From NCBI RefSeq assembly GCF_000003195.3, contig NC_012873.2, forward strand, positions 47,091,166-47,155,165: DNA of 64,000 nucleotides, in the 5' to 3' direction. Made by a program: the position numbers and the translations under genes. The notes under the pieces were generated by a model that ran no database searches, was not told the DNA's origin, and was given only the letters and a program-made list of their open reading frames with translations. The DNA is from Sorghum bicolor (Eukaryota > Streptophyta > Magnoliopsida > Poales > Poaceae). Of this stretch, positions 44,111 to 55,025 are shown piece by piece (position 1 is the stretch's first letter; every line of letters begins with the position of its first letter).

Positions 44111-45921
44111 ATGGCTCATGTTGTGTTCAATCATGTTGGGGGTAAACCACCTTTCTTTGATAGCATTAGTTCTTTTGATCATTGGAAGAGAAAGATGTCC
44201 ATGCGCCTCGGCTCCATTCATGAGAGAGTGTTGGAGGTCACCGAACATGATTATGCCATCATTGACCCTGACAATCTCATCGATGAAGATAGAGCAAATA
44301 GAACATGCAATAGAATGGCACTCAACATAATCTATGAAGGCATTGACACCAAGATTTTTGAGGGCATCAAGGACTTAGAAACGGCACATGAAGTGTGGAC
44401 AAGGTTGAGTGAAACATATGAGGGTACCAAGGTTGTCAAAAGTGCCAAGCTTTATGGTCTCAAGAAAGAATTTGAGAACTTCAATATGAAGAATGATGAA
44501 ACAATCCTCAAAGCGTTTCATCGTCTACAAGTGACCGTAAATGATCTCAAGAGCTTGGGATACAAGATACAAGATGAGGATTTTTGTGTCAAGTTCTTGA
44601 TGAGTTTGCCTGGAAGATTCAAGATGTTGGTCATGATGCTCCAAAGGGATGGGCTTGATAAACTAAAGCCAAATGATTTGCTTGGACAAGTGTTGACCTA
44701 TGACAAGTATGACAAGCAAGTTGATGAGAGGGACATGGAGGTAGAAGAGAAGAAGAAGCAAACTGTGGCATTCAAGGCCACCTCCTCTAGTAGCAAATCT
44801 CCTATCATTGAAGAGGAAGATTGTAATGGTGAAGATGGAGAGTTTGAGATTGATGATGAGGCACTTGCTCTTGTGGTCAAGAAGATGGGTCACATGTTTA
44901 TCAAGAGAAGAGGCCTTAAGAAGAGGTTTGACAACTCCAAGAGAAATGAGCAATTAAGGAGGTGCTTCAATTGTGATAGCCCCGATCATCTTCAAAATGA
45001 GTGTCCCTATGAGAAGAAGAAGAACAACAACTTCAACAAGAGGGGCAAATTGGAGAAGAAGAAAAGAGAGGCAAGAATGACTCTAAAGAAGGGCAAGGAT
45101 GGTGCCTTTGTGGTTACTTGGGAGAGTGATAATGAAGAAGAAGAAGAATCTTCCAACAAGGCTCTTGCTTCTATTGCTATCAACAAGAAGCCATCTCTAT
45201 TCTCTACTTCTCACTCATGCTTCATGGAAAAGGAAACAAAGGTACAATATGATGATAGTGAGATGGAATATGCTAATGATGATGATAATAATGAACCAAC
45301 TAAAGAACAACTATATGACTTGATGGAACAAACTAGAGATATTGCTATTGCTAAGGATAAAGAGTGTAAGAAGCTTTCTATGAAGGTAGAAATACTTGAG
45401 AAAGCCCTTAGTGAGCTTATGACCACTCATGAGAGTCTAAAGGAAGACCATGAGAACCTCGGCCAAGCTCATTCCAAGCTTGAAAAAGCTCACTCATTGC
45501 TTCTTGAGCAACAAGCAAAGAAGAAGGTTGTTGTATCAAGTGATATAGGTGTAACTTGTGATATAATTGTTGATCCTATCATTATTCATGATGCTAACCT
45601 CTCTTGTAGCTCTTCATCCACCACCACCCACTCTACCTCTACTAGTGGTGATGGTGTCACTTGTGATGCTTCACTAACGGTTGAAAATGAGACTCTCAAG
45701 AGAGAGGTGGATGAGCTCACTCTTGCTTTAGGCAAAGCCTATGGTGGAGAGGCCCGCTTGCTAAAATGCTTGGGTAGCCAAAGGTTCTCTCTCAACAAAG
45801 AGGGATTAGGCTACAACCCCAAGAAAGGCAAGAAGGCCTTTGCAACTCCAAAGCCTAGCTTTGTGAAGAGCAATGGTCAATATTGCTATAGATGTAAGCA
45901 AGTTGGGCACCTAGAGCATAA
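44111..45921 (+). pseudogene. Copia element 1 gag (interrupted by a Helitron)
   Basis: The frame opens M-A-H-V-V-F-N-H. Residues about 20-240 match the UBN2/Retrotran_gag_2 core (FDHWKRKM...SETYEG...LPGRFKML). A CCHC zinc knuckle CFNCDSPDHLQNEC lies at about residue 285, followed by long acidic and coiled regions. A second knuckle starts at 45884 (C-X2-C-X4-H) but its last cysteine is missing, because a Helitron splits the preceding AAT codon after 45921. The triplet after the Helitron (47670-47672) is TGT, supplying that cysteine. So the frame was intact here before the Helitron arrived. Confidence 0.88.
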
Positions 45922-47668
45922 TCTCCTACAACTAAAAAGAATAAAAGGAAGATAATTTTTTCGTGCAACTTTTGTTTGGTGTAACCTTAGCCTTTTCTTG
46001 CGACCCCGCATGCAGCTCCAAAAGGAACAAAAAAATGCGTACGAACGAAAAAGGAATCCGACACCACGGCATGCGCAGATCAGTTCGGCTTCAAAAGGAA
46101 ACCAGAATAATGTGTACGCACCTGGCATGCGCCCGCGATGCCTCCTGTTGTTTCTAAAAAAACCTACGATCCATGCAAACCCTCCTAGCAAATCCTTTCC
46201 AAATAAAATCGGCGCTTAGAATCTTTTTCATTTCTGCAATCAGGAAGCAAACAAACAACGCTGCAATCCGTTCCAAGCAAATAAAAAAGGAAGGAAACAA
46301 ACAATGCTATTCCATGAAGAAGAAGAAGAAGAAAAAGAAGAAGAAGAAGCAATCAGCGCCTGGTCTCATGCGATCGCTATTAGCGCCTCCCGTGACCCAG
46401 CACGCATGAAAAAATTGCCTTCGCTATGACTGCTTGACAGTGATCTCCTCCAAGCCGCCACTGCCGCCACCAAGTCTAATCCCTGCGATCCGCTACCCCA
46501 ATCCTCCGACATCCTGTGGCAACTCGACGGCATTGATCTACTACTCCAGGCCAACAACGCCTGTCGACAGGGCCAACATTCATCGACCCTCGCGTCCCTC
46601 GCGATCTGCATCCCAGCTAGACGACGCCTGTCTCCCTCACGATCTGCTTCTTGGTCAGACTGTATACATGACACGACAAGTCACGCTAAAAATTGCAAAA
46701 ATCCTCTCTATTGTAGTATGTATTGATAGCAGTTATAATGCAGGATTAAACCTTTATACGAACTAATAATAAAACCATGCATTTGGCTCTAAAAATAGAA
46801 AACAGTGATAATCATGATTTACTTTGAAAATAAGATGGGTTTTGTTTCAGGAAAAAATAAATCTAAGCACCGTACTCCTGTTGAAGTGTCCATTTAAAAC
46901 AAATTGAGTGATTCCAACAATGAGAATACGGTTTGAAGTACCCTACTATAGTATAGTGCAACTATGCAACAGAATGCATATTTTCATTGTTACAACATTG
47001 TCAAACTGCTAGCCTATTTACCTTCACTTCATTGAGAAGTTCTCGATATGTTTTGACCAGACTGCTTTCTAGTTAGATCACTATCAACAGTGACTTGTTC
47101 AGAGTCTGACTTCACTATGTAATTAGAGATGTAGTAGTCCATCGGAGGCCTGCATGAGCCGTGGCAGGAATCATTAGTGACAATTATGTGCACTTCCATG
47201 TAGGCCGGCATGAGTTGTGGCAAGAATCATTAGCGCCAATTATGTGCAGTTCCATATTGCACGTGGTCAAATTTAATTATATATAATTTCACTACGGCCA
47301 TCTCATATCTAACAGGATTGTTGATGCATTATCTACAATATAACCAACAGCAACAGGAAGTCACCCCCTAAATTAAAAAATTACTAGAAAAAACCATCAT
47401 TCTATCATTCAAAAGAATACAATAGACACATAAATTGTATTGGGACAGCACGCTGGAAAACACCGCTACGAGACAACCAAACTTTTATAATAAACACATG
47501 AAAAGGTCTATAAAGTAGAGTTTGTGAGCCTGCGACGTCATTCATAAAACTTTGTGGTTTGCATTTAATGTTATTTTAAGGTTGATATTAAAATCTTATT
47601 GTGCGATCTGTGTATTTTTAGTATAAATTGTTAGCTATCCCGTAGCAACGCACGGGCACGATACCTAG
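45922..47668 (+). mobile_element. Non-autonomous Helitron, 1,747 bp
   Basis: It begins TCTCCTACAAC, follows an A, ends CTAG and precedes a T: the Helitron rule (A|TC...CTRR|T, no target duplication). A GC hairpin CCCGT...ACGGG at about 47638-47655 lies 9-12 bp before the end, as expected. The phrase CGTAGCAACGCACGGGCA is common at grass Helitron 3' ends. There is no Rep/helicase, so it was moved by another element. A GAA-rich microsatellite lies at 46315-46352. A 56-bp tandem duplication lies at 47147-47255. A GC-rich part (46440-46660) might be a captured fragment, but I do not recognise it. Confidence 0.85.
46315..46352 (+). repeat. (GAA)n microsatellite in the Helitron
   Basis: A run of aag/gaa triplets with one interruption. 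Confidence 0.8.
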
Positions 47669-47876
47669 TTGTAATAAAATGAACAATAATAAGAAACAAG
47701 TCAATGCTATATCTTTTGATTCTTATTACGTGCTTACCAAGAGTGAGAAGGGTGTGAGAGCTAGGTTCGTTGGTACACCCATTGTTGGCCCAAAGAAGAA
47801 GGCAATTTGGGTTCCCAAGAGCTTAGTTACTAACCTACAAGGACCCAAGCAAAAGTGGGTACCTAAATCTCATTGA
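47669..47876 (+). pseudogene. Copia element 1 gag, C-terminal end
   Basis: It resumes the gag frame exactly at the Helitron junction (NCNKMNNNKKQ) and ends at TGA 47874-47876. The following protease reads in a different frame from about 47888, so gag and pol are separated by a stop and shift. It has a basic, proline-containing tail (WVPKSLV, KQKWVPKSH). Confidence 0.75.
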
Positions 47877-47887
47877 TTTGATTATAG

Positions 47888-48886
47888 GTGAACTTTAAGG
47901 CCGAAGGAAGGCATTGGATCATTGATAGTGGGTGCACTCAACATATGACCGGTACATCAAGAATGTTTGACTCTATCAATGATAATGTTAGTGGCATTGA
48001 TTCTATCACATTTGGCAATAACAAGAAAGGCAAGGTTATTGGGAATGGTAAGATTGCAATATCAAATGACATGAGCATATCCAATGTGTTACTAGTTCAA
48101 AGCTTAGATTTCAATCTTCTCTCGGTGGCACAAATTTGTTATTTGGGTTTCAAGTGCATATTTGGACCAAATGATGTTGAGGTTGTGAGCATAGATGGTT
48201 CCAATATGATATTCAAAGGATTTAGATTTGAGAACCTCTACCTAGTTGATTTTAATGCTAGTGAAACATCTCTATCAACTTGTTTGATATCTAAATCTAG
48301 CATGGGTTGGCTATGGCATAGAAGGCTTGGTCATGTTGGTATGAAACAATTGAAGAAATTATTAAGTCATGATCTAGTCAACGGCTTAAAAGATGTTGAG
48401 TTTGAAAAGGATAGATTATGTAGTGCTTGTCAAGCTGGGAAGCAAGTTGGAAGTGCAAATCCTAAGAAGAGTACAATGAGCACATGCAAGGCATTTGAGT
48501 TATTACATATGGATCTATTTGGACCAACAATATATTCTAGCATTGGTGGGAACAAATATGGATTTGTCATTGTTGATGATTTCACAAGATTTACATGGGT
48601 ATTCTTTCTTAGTGACAAGAGTGAAGTGTTTGATACATTCAAGACCTTTGTCAAGAGAGTTCACAACGAGTTTGAAATCAAGATTAAGAAGATTAGAAGT
48701 GACAATGGTAGTGAATTCAAGAATACAAGAATTGGTGATCTTTGTGATGACTTTGGTATTGGACACCAATTCTCGGCCAAATACAATCCACCCTCCAATG
48801 GTGTTGTTGAGAGAAAGAATAGAACATTGCTTGATATGGCAAGGACTATGCTTAATGAGTATAATGTGAGACAAGTTTTGGGATGA
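47888..48886 (+). pseudogene. Copia element 1 protease and integrase
   Basis: Protease active site WIIDSGCTQHMTG lies near 47911. A GAG-pre-integrase zinc region (WHRRLGHVG...CSACQAGK) follows near 48310-48440. The integrase core has D in LLHMDLFGP, D in RSDNGSEF and E in VVERKNR. The frame ends at 48886 by a one-base shift in the integrase C-terminal part and continues in another frame to 49358. Confidence 0.88.
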
Positions 48887-49358
48887 AGCAATCAACACGG
48901 CTTGCTATTCTATCATTAGGCTCTATTGTCATCCATTACTTGAGAAGACCCCATATGAGCTACTTCATGGAAGAAAGCCCAATATCTCATTCTTTAGAGT
49001 GTTTGGTTGCAAATGCTATATTTTGAAGAAGGGCACTAGACTTGGGAAGTTTGACTCTAGATGTGATGAAGGGTTCCTACTTGGTTATTCAACAACAAGC
49101 AAAGCTTATAGGGTATGGAACAATGCTAGTGGTCTAGTGGAAGAAGTCCATGATGTGCAATTTGATGAAACCAATGGGTCTCAAGATGAGGAAGATAACA
49201 TTGATGATGTTAGTGGACCTCAATTGGTAGAAGCAATGAAGAACATGGACATTGGGGACATTAGAGCAAGGCAAGTGATTGATGTTGATGACAAAGATCA
49301 AGTGCTCACATCACCCATCAAGCAATCTAGTGGTTCTAACGCAAGATCATCATACTAG
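48887..49358 (+). pseudogene. Copia element 1 integrase C-terminal part and linker
   Basis: Frame-shifted continuation: the KTPYELLHGRKPNIS and FGCKCYI blocks, then KFDSRCDEGFLLGYS, all typical of copia integrase C-termini. An acidic linker leads to reverse transcriptase. Confidence 0.8.
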
Positions 49359-49369
49359 TTCACCCCAAG

Positions 49370-50707
49370 ATGATAAATCAAATGACCAACCTAGCTCAAG
49401 CAATCAAAATGAAGTGCTCCAACCCACTCATATTGCAAAATCACCCACTTGATAAAATTATTGGTGATATTAGAAGTGGTGTGCAAACAAGATCTATGGC
49501 AATGATATGTGAGCATGCATCATTTGTGTCAATGAAAGAACCCAAGAAAATTGATGAAGCATTAAAGGATGCCGACTGGATCATGGCCATGCAAGATGAG
49601 CTAAATAACTTCACTAGAAATGATGTGTGGGAGTTAGTTGAAAGGCCTCAAGATCATAATGTCATTGGAACCAAATGGATATTTAAGAACAAACAAGATC
49701 AAGATGGTATAGTGGTGAGAAACAAAGCAAGACTAGTTGCACAAGGTTACACTCAAATAGAGGGTCTTGACTTTGAAGAAACATATGCACCAGTGGCAAG
49801 ATTAGAGGCAATTAGAATCCTATTAGCCTATGCTTGTGCCCATGATATCAAGTTATATCAAATGGATGTGAAAAGTGCATTTCTCAATGGGATCATCAAT
49901 GAGTTAGTGTATGTTGAGCAACCTCCCGGTTTTGAAGATGAGAAGAAACCCAACCATGTGTACAAGTTGAAGAAGGCATTATATGGCTTGAAGCAAGCAC
50001 CTAGAGCATGGTATGAGAGGCTAAGGAATTTTCTTATCTCTAAAGGGTTCATTGTGGGAAAGGTTGACACTACTCTATTCACCAAGAAGATTGGAAATGA
50101 TCTATTCATTGTGCAAATCTATGTTTATGATATCATTTTTGGTTGAACCGATGAAGACTATTGCAAAGAATTTGGTGAAATGATGGCAAAAGAGTTTGAG
50201 ATGTCCATGATTGGAGAGCTTAGCTACTTCCTTGGACTACAAGTCAAACAATTGAAGGAAGGCACATTTGTTAGTCAAGGTAAATATATCAAGGACATGT
50301 TGAAGAAGTTTGGGATGCAAGATGCTAAGTCAATCTCAACTCCAATGGGCACCAATGAAAGTCTTGATAGTGATCTTAGTGGCAACATGGTGAATCAAAA
50401 GGAATATCGATCTCTAATTGGAAGCCTACTATATGTCACCGCATCTAGGCCGGATGTCATGTTTAGTGTATGCATGTGTGCAAGATATCAAGCCTCACAT
50501 AGAGAAAGTCATCTCAAGGCCGCAAAGAGAATATTGAGGTATTTGAAGCATACACAAGATGTTGGACTTTGGTATCCCAAGGGGTCACAATTTGAGTTCA
50601 TTGGATATTCGGACTCTGATTATGGGGGATGCAAAATCAATAGGAAGAGCACTAGTGGAACATGTCAATTCCTTGGAAGATCACTAGTGTCATGGTCCTC
50701 AAAGTAA
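49370..50707 (+). pseudogene. Copia element 1 reverse transcriptase (catalytic site changed)
   Basis: The RVT_2 domain starts near 49580 ([34 protein letters not shown]) and continues through [11 protein letters not shown] and [13 protein letters not shown]. The catalytic box is YVYD (50120-50131) instead of YVDD: the first of the two aspartates is TAT. A TGA follows at 50144. The domain continues from 50180 (LSYFLGLQVKQ, then the SLIGSLLYVTASRPD block) to TAA at 50705-50707, where related elements have lysine. The enzyme would be inactive even with the stops read through. Confidence 0.88.
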
Positions 50708-50716
50708 CAAAATAGT

Positions 50717-51073
50717 GTGGCAATATCTACCGCCGAAGCCGAATATATTAGTGCGGGAGCATGCTGTGCACAATTGCTATGGATGAAATCAACTTTGAAG
50801 GACTATGGATTTAATTTCAAGAATTTACCATTGTTTTGTGATAATGAAAGTGCAATTAGAATGACACAAAACCCGGTCCAACATGGAAGATCAAAGCACA
50901 TTGACATAAGGCATCATTTCATTAGAGATCATCAACAAAAGGGCGATATTTCCATTGAGAGCATTGGCACCGAAGATCAACTTGCCGATATATTCACTAA
51001 GCCACTTGATGAGAAGAGGTTTTGCAAGCTGAGAAATGAATTGAACATACTTGACTTCTCAAATATGTGTTGA
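50717..51073 (+). pseudogene. Copia element 1 RNase H end
   Basis: Continues after the stop: VAISTAEAEYISAG carries the RNase H glutamate, FCDNESAI an aspartate, and KHIDIRHHFIRD the end block. The final motif is DQLADIFTKPL. No env-like frame follows. Confidence 0.85.
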
Positions 51074-52171
51074 TGCACCCCCACAATATGACATGCCTCA
51101 CCTTCGAGCAAAGCAAGGTAAAAATTGTTTGACATGTCATCCATCCCTTGCTAAGGACTTGTTTAGTGCATCTAGTCATTCCTCACATGTCCTAGGCTCA
51201 TTTATGAAAATAAAATGAATTTGATGGTTGTATGGTACCACTATTGCTTCTATGTTTGAAATGATCTAGTGGTAGCATATGACATGTTTGTGGGCTTGCA
51301 ATCCTAGTTTTTGATCTAGAAAATAAGCTATAAGTGTTTAACTCAACCTTGTCAAGATAACCCTTGAAATGAGGTGTGAAAAAGCTTGCCATTGGATCAA
51401 ACCGAGTTGAATATCTTAGGCATGTAATCTAGATTGAACCAAATTTGGGAAAATGATCCTCACATTTCATGGTTTCACACAACCTATCTAAAATTTGAGC
51501 TAACCTTTTGTGGTCATCGATGACAAAGGGGGAGAAGTAATTCACAAAGATAGGTTTTGCTAAAAGAAGGGGATCAAATTTTTTTAAAGCACACAAGTAG
51601 GGGGAGCAAGCTCATAAGTTTGGTTGTTGCATTTGGATATGCAATACATATGCTTGTTTGCATAGCACAATTTTTTTCTCTCCGATACATGCTTGTGTGG
51701 TGTTTGCTAGTTGTAAAATTGATTGATGAAATAAATTACTAGCATGCATAGGATGATAGTTAGATGTGCCTTGCGTGTTTTGTTTTTTACATATGGTACT
51801 AGAGCCATGTTTATAATGTTGATCTCACGAGGTATCTAGTGTTTATGTTTGCAAGTGCTATCTAACTAACCATGGTGCTAAGGATGGTGTTCAAATGGCA
51901 ACTCCGATTGGTATCACGCTTCAAAGGTCCATTCTTTATGCCTTAGCATCATTTGGTAGCCATTGTCTCCTATCTAAAGCATATGTGCAAGCTGTCAAAT
52001 CCAAACTCTTAGCACATATGTAGGGGGAGCCAATGCTACCAATTCGGGTTTATGAAACTTGTCCATACCCTTTACACATGGTAAAATGCTTGGGCAAGCA
52101 ACATGAACCTAAAAAGTTTTATTGAATATCTTTGTGAAAAGGTTGTCATCAATTACCAAAAAGGGGGAGAT
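51074..52171 (+). other. Copia 3' non-coding region with two purine tracts
   Basis: 1.1 kb without a gene. A purine tract acaaagggggagaag lies near 51521-51535, and the terminal one (aaaaagggggagat) at 52158-52171 abuts the LTR. Long non-coding 3' parts and repeated purine tracts are typical of Sireviruses. Confidence 0.7.
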
Positions 52172-53888
52172 TGAAAGCCCTAGTTTGGTTTTGGATAATT
52201 GATGAAACCTATGTGTACTAACCTTTGTCATGAGTGAAATACAAAGATAGGTTGGTACACACCAAGTGATGGAGCTAGATGATGGTCATGGTGATGGAGA
52301 TGACCAAAATATGATATTCAAGTGCTCCAACTTTGAAAAGAAGAAAGAGAAAACAAAATGGGCTCAAGGCAAAGGTATTTTTAATAGGGCCATTTTGTTT
52401 TGCCACTCAAGACACCTAGAGGGTGTGAGTGGATTTAGGATAGATAACCGTACTATAAAGAGGGGAAATCTTTAATTGCAATGGTTATCTAGTGCCACTA
52501 AGTGTGAGTCTTTTTTTGCATATGCATTGCGCTTAGTGACGTGGTGAGAATACTTGAGAAAGCCCTAAAAATTATTTGTGAAAATGCTAACCTAAGTGCT
52601 CAATTTTTTTTGGTACTTCATGGGAAAGTTAGCACCTTAAAAAAGGGGTTTTGAGTTGGAAAACCGAGCTAGTAGTCATGTCCAAACAGCAAGGGGTCGA
52701 TTGGAGTTATTCTCTAACCTACCTGGATATTCTGGTATTTGTGCTTGCAACAGAGAGGGGTCGGTTGGAAATTTAGCTGCCCCGCAGTGGAAATTTTTCA
52801 GTACTGGAGTTCACCCACGCCAACGGTCAAAAGTGTGTGCGCCTGGAATTATTTCCTACCCGCACTGGATTTTCTCGCGAGATTGGGCTGCTGCAACGGT
52901 CAGATGAGTGGCTGGCAGAGGATAAGGTCGGGTTTCACCCCTTCCTTTCTTCCTCCTCAATCCATTCCCCATTCTTGCTCTCTTGAAGAACTCCAAGAAA
53001 AGAAAAGCTCCCCCCTTCTCCTCTCTCACTCCCAAGGATTTGTGCTCCATTCAAGTGAGAGAGCAAGCTCTAGAGATCGATTTGAGAGCTCCAAGAGGAT
53101 CGCTTCCCTCTCCTCTCCATTCCCATGGTTGGTACTCTTTGGTGAGAGGAGTTGGGAAACCCTAGTGTTTATGCATTTGTGATTCATATTTGTGGCACTA
53201 GTTGATTGTTGGAATTGTGGATTTCTTATTACTCTTGGTGATTGCCGTCACCTAGACGGTTGGTGTTGGATTGATTGGTGAGGGGATTTGGTGATTGTGT
53301 CCGCCCCCAATCAAGGTGATATTTGTGAGGGGTTGTTGTGGTTCCCCGACGGAGTGCTAAATTCCAACTCTAGTGGATTGCTCGTGTCATTGAGTTACCG
53401 CACTTGAGAGTGGGGTCTTGCGGTTTCCTTGCGAGGGTGGCTTGCAAGTCACACCGAAGAACCATCTAGGTGTTGGTCGACACAACGGGGACTAGCTTAC
53501 TGGCAAGTAAGTGAACCTCGGGAGAAAAATATTTGTGTCATCTCTTGTTTCCTGGTGAATTGGATTGATTGATACATATATAGTTGGAATTAATTATTTG
53601 GTGATTGGCAACATCCTCTACTCTTCATCGTCGGTATAAAAGTCAAATTCCCTTCTCTTTCATACTTGCAATTTATCTTGTTAGCTCTCTAATTAGTTAG
53701 AGTAGAGACCTAGCCGTTTGAGTGCATAGAGATTATAATTACTAGAATTGCAATAGGTGGCTTGCCTAACAATTAGAGCTAAAGCAAACAACATTTATTG
53801 CCATTTGTGTTACTAACAATTTGCTCTAGTGTTTTATAGATTTTTTAATAGGCTATTCACCCCCCCTCTAGCCATCTAGGACCTTACA
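52172..53888 (+). repeat. Copia second LTR, shared by two internal regions
   Basis: 1,717 bp, TGAAAGCC to ACCTTACA. It serves as the 3' LTR for the left element and as the 5' LTR for the partial element on the right. Confidence 0.9.
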
Positions 53889-53890
53889 CA

Positions 53891-53902
53891 TGGTATCGGA
53901 GC
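53891..53902 (+). promoter_or_regulatory. Second copia primer-binding site
   Basis: TGGTATCGGAGC after the second LTR, identical to that at 44053-44064. Confidence 0.8.
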
Positions 53903-53948
53903 TAGGTCGTCGTTCTAATCAAGACTTAACATCCTTCGGTGTTAAAAG

Positions 53949-55009
53949 ATGGCTCATGTTGTGTTCAATCATGTTGGGGGTAAACCACCTTTCTTTGATA
54001 GCATTAGTTCTTTTGATCATTGGAAGAGAAAGATGTCTATGCGCCTTGGCTCTATTCATGAGAGAGTGTTGGAGGTCACCGAAAATGATTATGCCATCAT
54101 TGACCCTGACAATCTCACCGATGAAGATAGAGAAAATAGAACATGCAATAGAATGGCACTCAACATAATCTATGAAGGCATTGACACTAAGATTTTTGAG
54201 GGCATCAAGGACTTAGAAACGGCACATGAAGTGTGGACAAGGTTGAGTGAAACATATGAGGGTACCAAGGTTGTCAAAAGTGCCAAGCTTTATGGTCTCA
54301 AGAAAGAATTTGAGAACTTCAATATGAAGAATGATGAAACAATCCTCAAAGCGTTTCATCGTCTACAAGTGACCGTAAATGATCTCAAGAGCTTGGGATA
54401 CAAGATACAATATGAGGATTTTTGTGTCAAGTTCTTGATGAGTTTGCCTGGAAGATTCAAGATGTTGATCATGATGCTCCAAAGGGATGGGCTTGATAAA
54501 CTAAAGCCAAATGATTTGCTTGGACAAGTGTTGACCTATGACAAGTATGACAAGCAAGTTGATGAGAGGGACATGGAGGTAGAAGAAAAGAAGAAGCAAA
54601 CTGTGGCATTCAAGGCCACCTCCTCTAGTAGCAAATCTCCTATCATTGAAGAGGAAGATTGTAATGGTGAAGATGGAGAGTTTGAGATTGATGATGAGGC
54701 ACTTGCTCTTGTGGTCAAGAAGATGGGTCACATGTTTATCAAGAGAAGAGGCCTTAAGAAGAGGTTTGACAACACCAAGAGAAATGAGCAATCAAGGAGG
54801 TGCTTCAATTGTGATAGCCCCGATCATCTTCAAAGTGAGTGTCCCTATGAGAAGAAGAAGAACAACAACTTCAACAAGAGGGGCAAATTTGAGAAGAAGA
54901 AAAGAGAGGCAAGAATGACTCTAAAGAAGGGCAAGGATGGTGCCTTTGTGGTTACTTGGGAGAGTGATAATGAAGAAGAAGAAGAAGAATCTTCCAACAA
55001 GGCTCTTGC
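53949..55009 (+). pseudogene. Second copy of copia gag, truncated
   Basis: It is nearly identical to the first gag (for example EHDYAI there, ENDYAI here) through the UBN2 core and the first CCHC knuckle (CFNCDSPDHLQSEC). It breaks off inside the acidic region after SSNKALA at 55009, where the first copy continues with SIAINKK. The rest of the element is missing, and the sequence beyond is an inverted LTR. Confidence 0.88.
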
Positions 55010-55025
55010 TGAAGATGATCGGGGC
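55010..55025 (-). other. 16-bp inverted copy of nearby gag sequence at a junction
   Basis: tgaagatgatcggggc is the exact reverse complement of 54817-54832, 178 bp upstream in the truncated gag. The match ends at both sides. It fits templated filler DNA made during end joining of a break. Confidence 0.7.

Larger units (their letters stand above)
34281..53888 (+). mobile_element. Sirevirus-type copia element 1 (LTR-internal-LTR)
   Basis: The 5' LTR starts TGAAAGCCCTAG at 34281, is split by a nested element (34365-42415), and resumes to 44050. The internal part carries an initiator-Met primer-binding site, gag, protease, integrase, reverse transcriptase and RNase H in copia order, then about 1.1 kb of non-coding DNA and a polypurine tract. 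The second LTR is 52172-53888. The long gag with two zinc knuckles and long LTRs fit the Sirevirus/Maximus group (Opie, Ji and relatives). The second LTR runs directly into another primer-binding site and gag. The two LTRs differ at about 22 positions over 1.63 kb by eye (about 1.3%). Confidence 0.85.

Noticed and set aside
44052..44330. 92-codon frame overlapping copia gag
   Set aside because: Out-of-frame shadow of gag, repeated at 53890 for the same reason.
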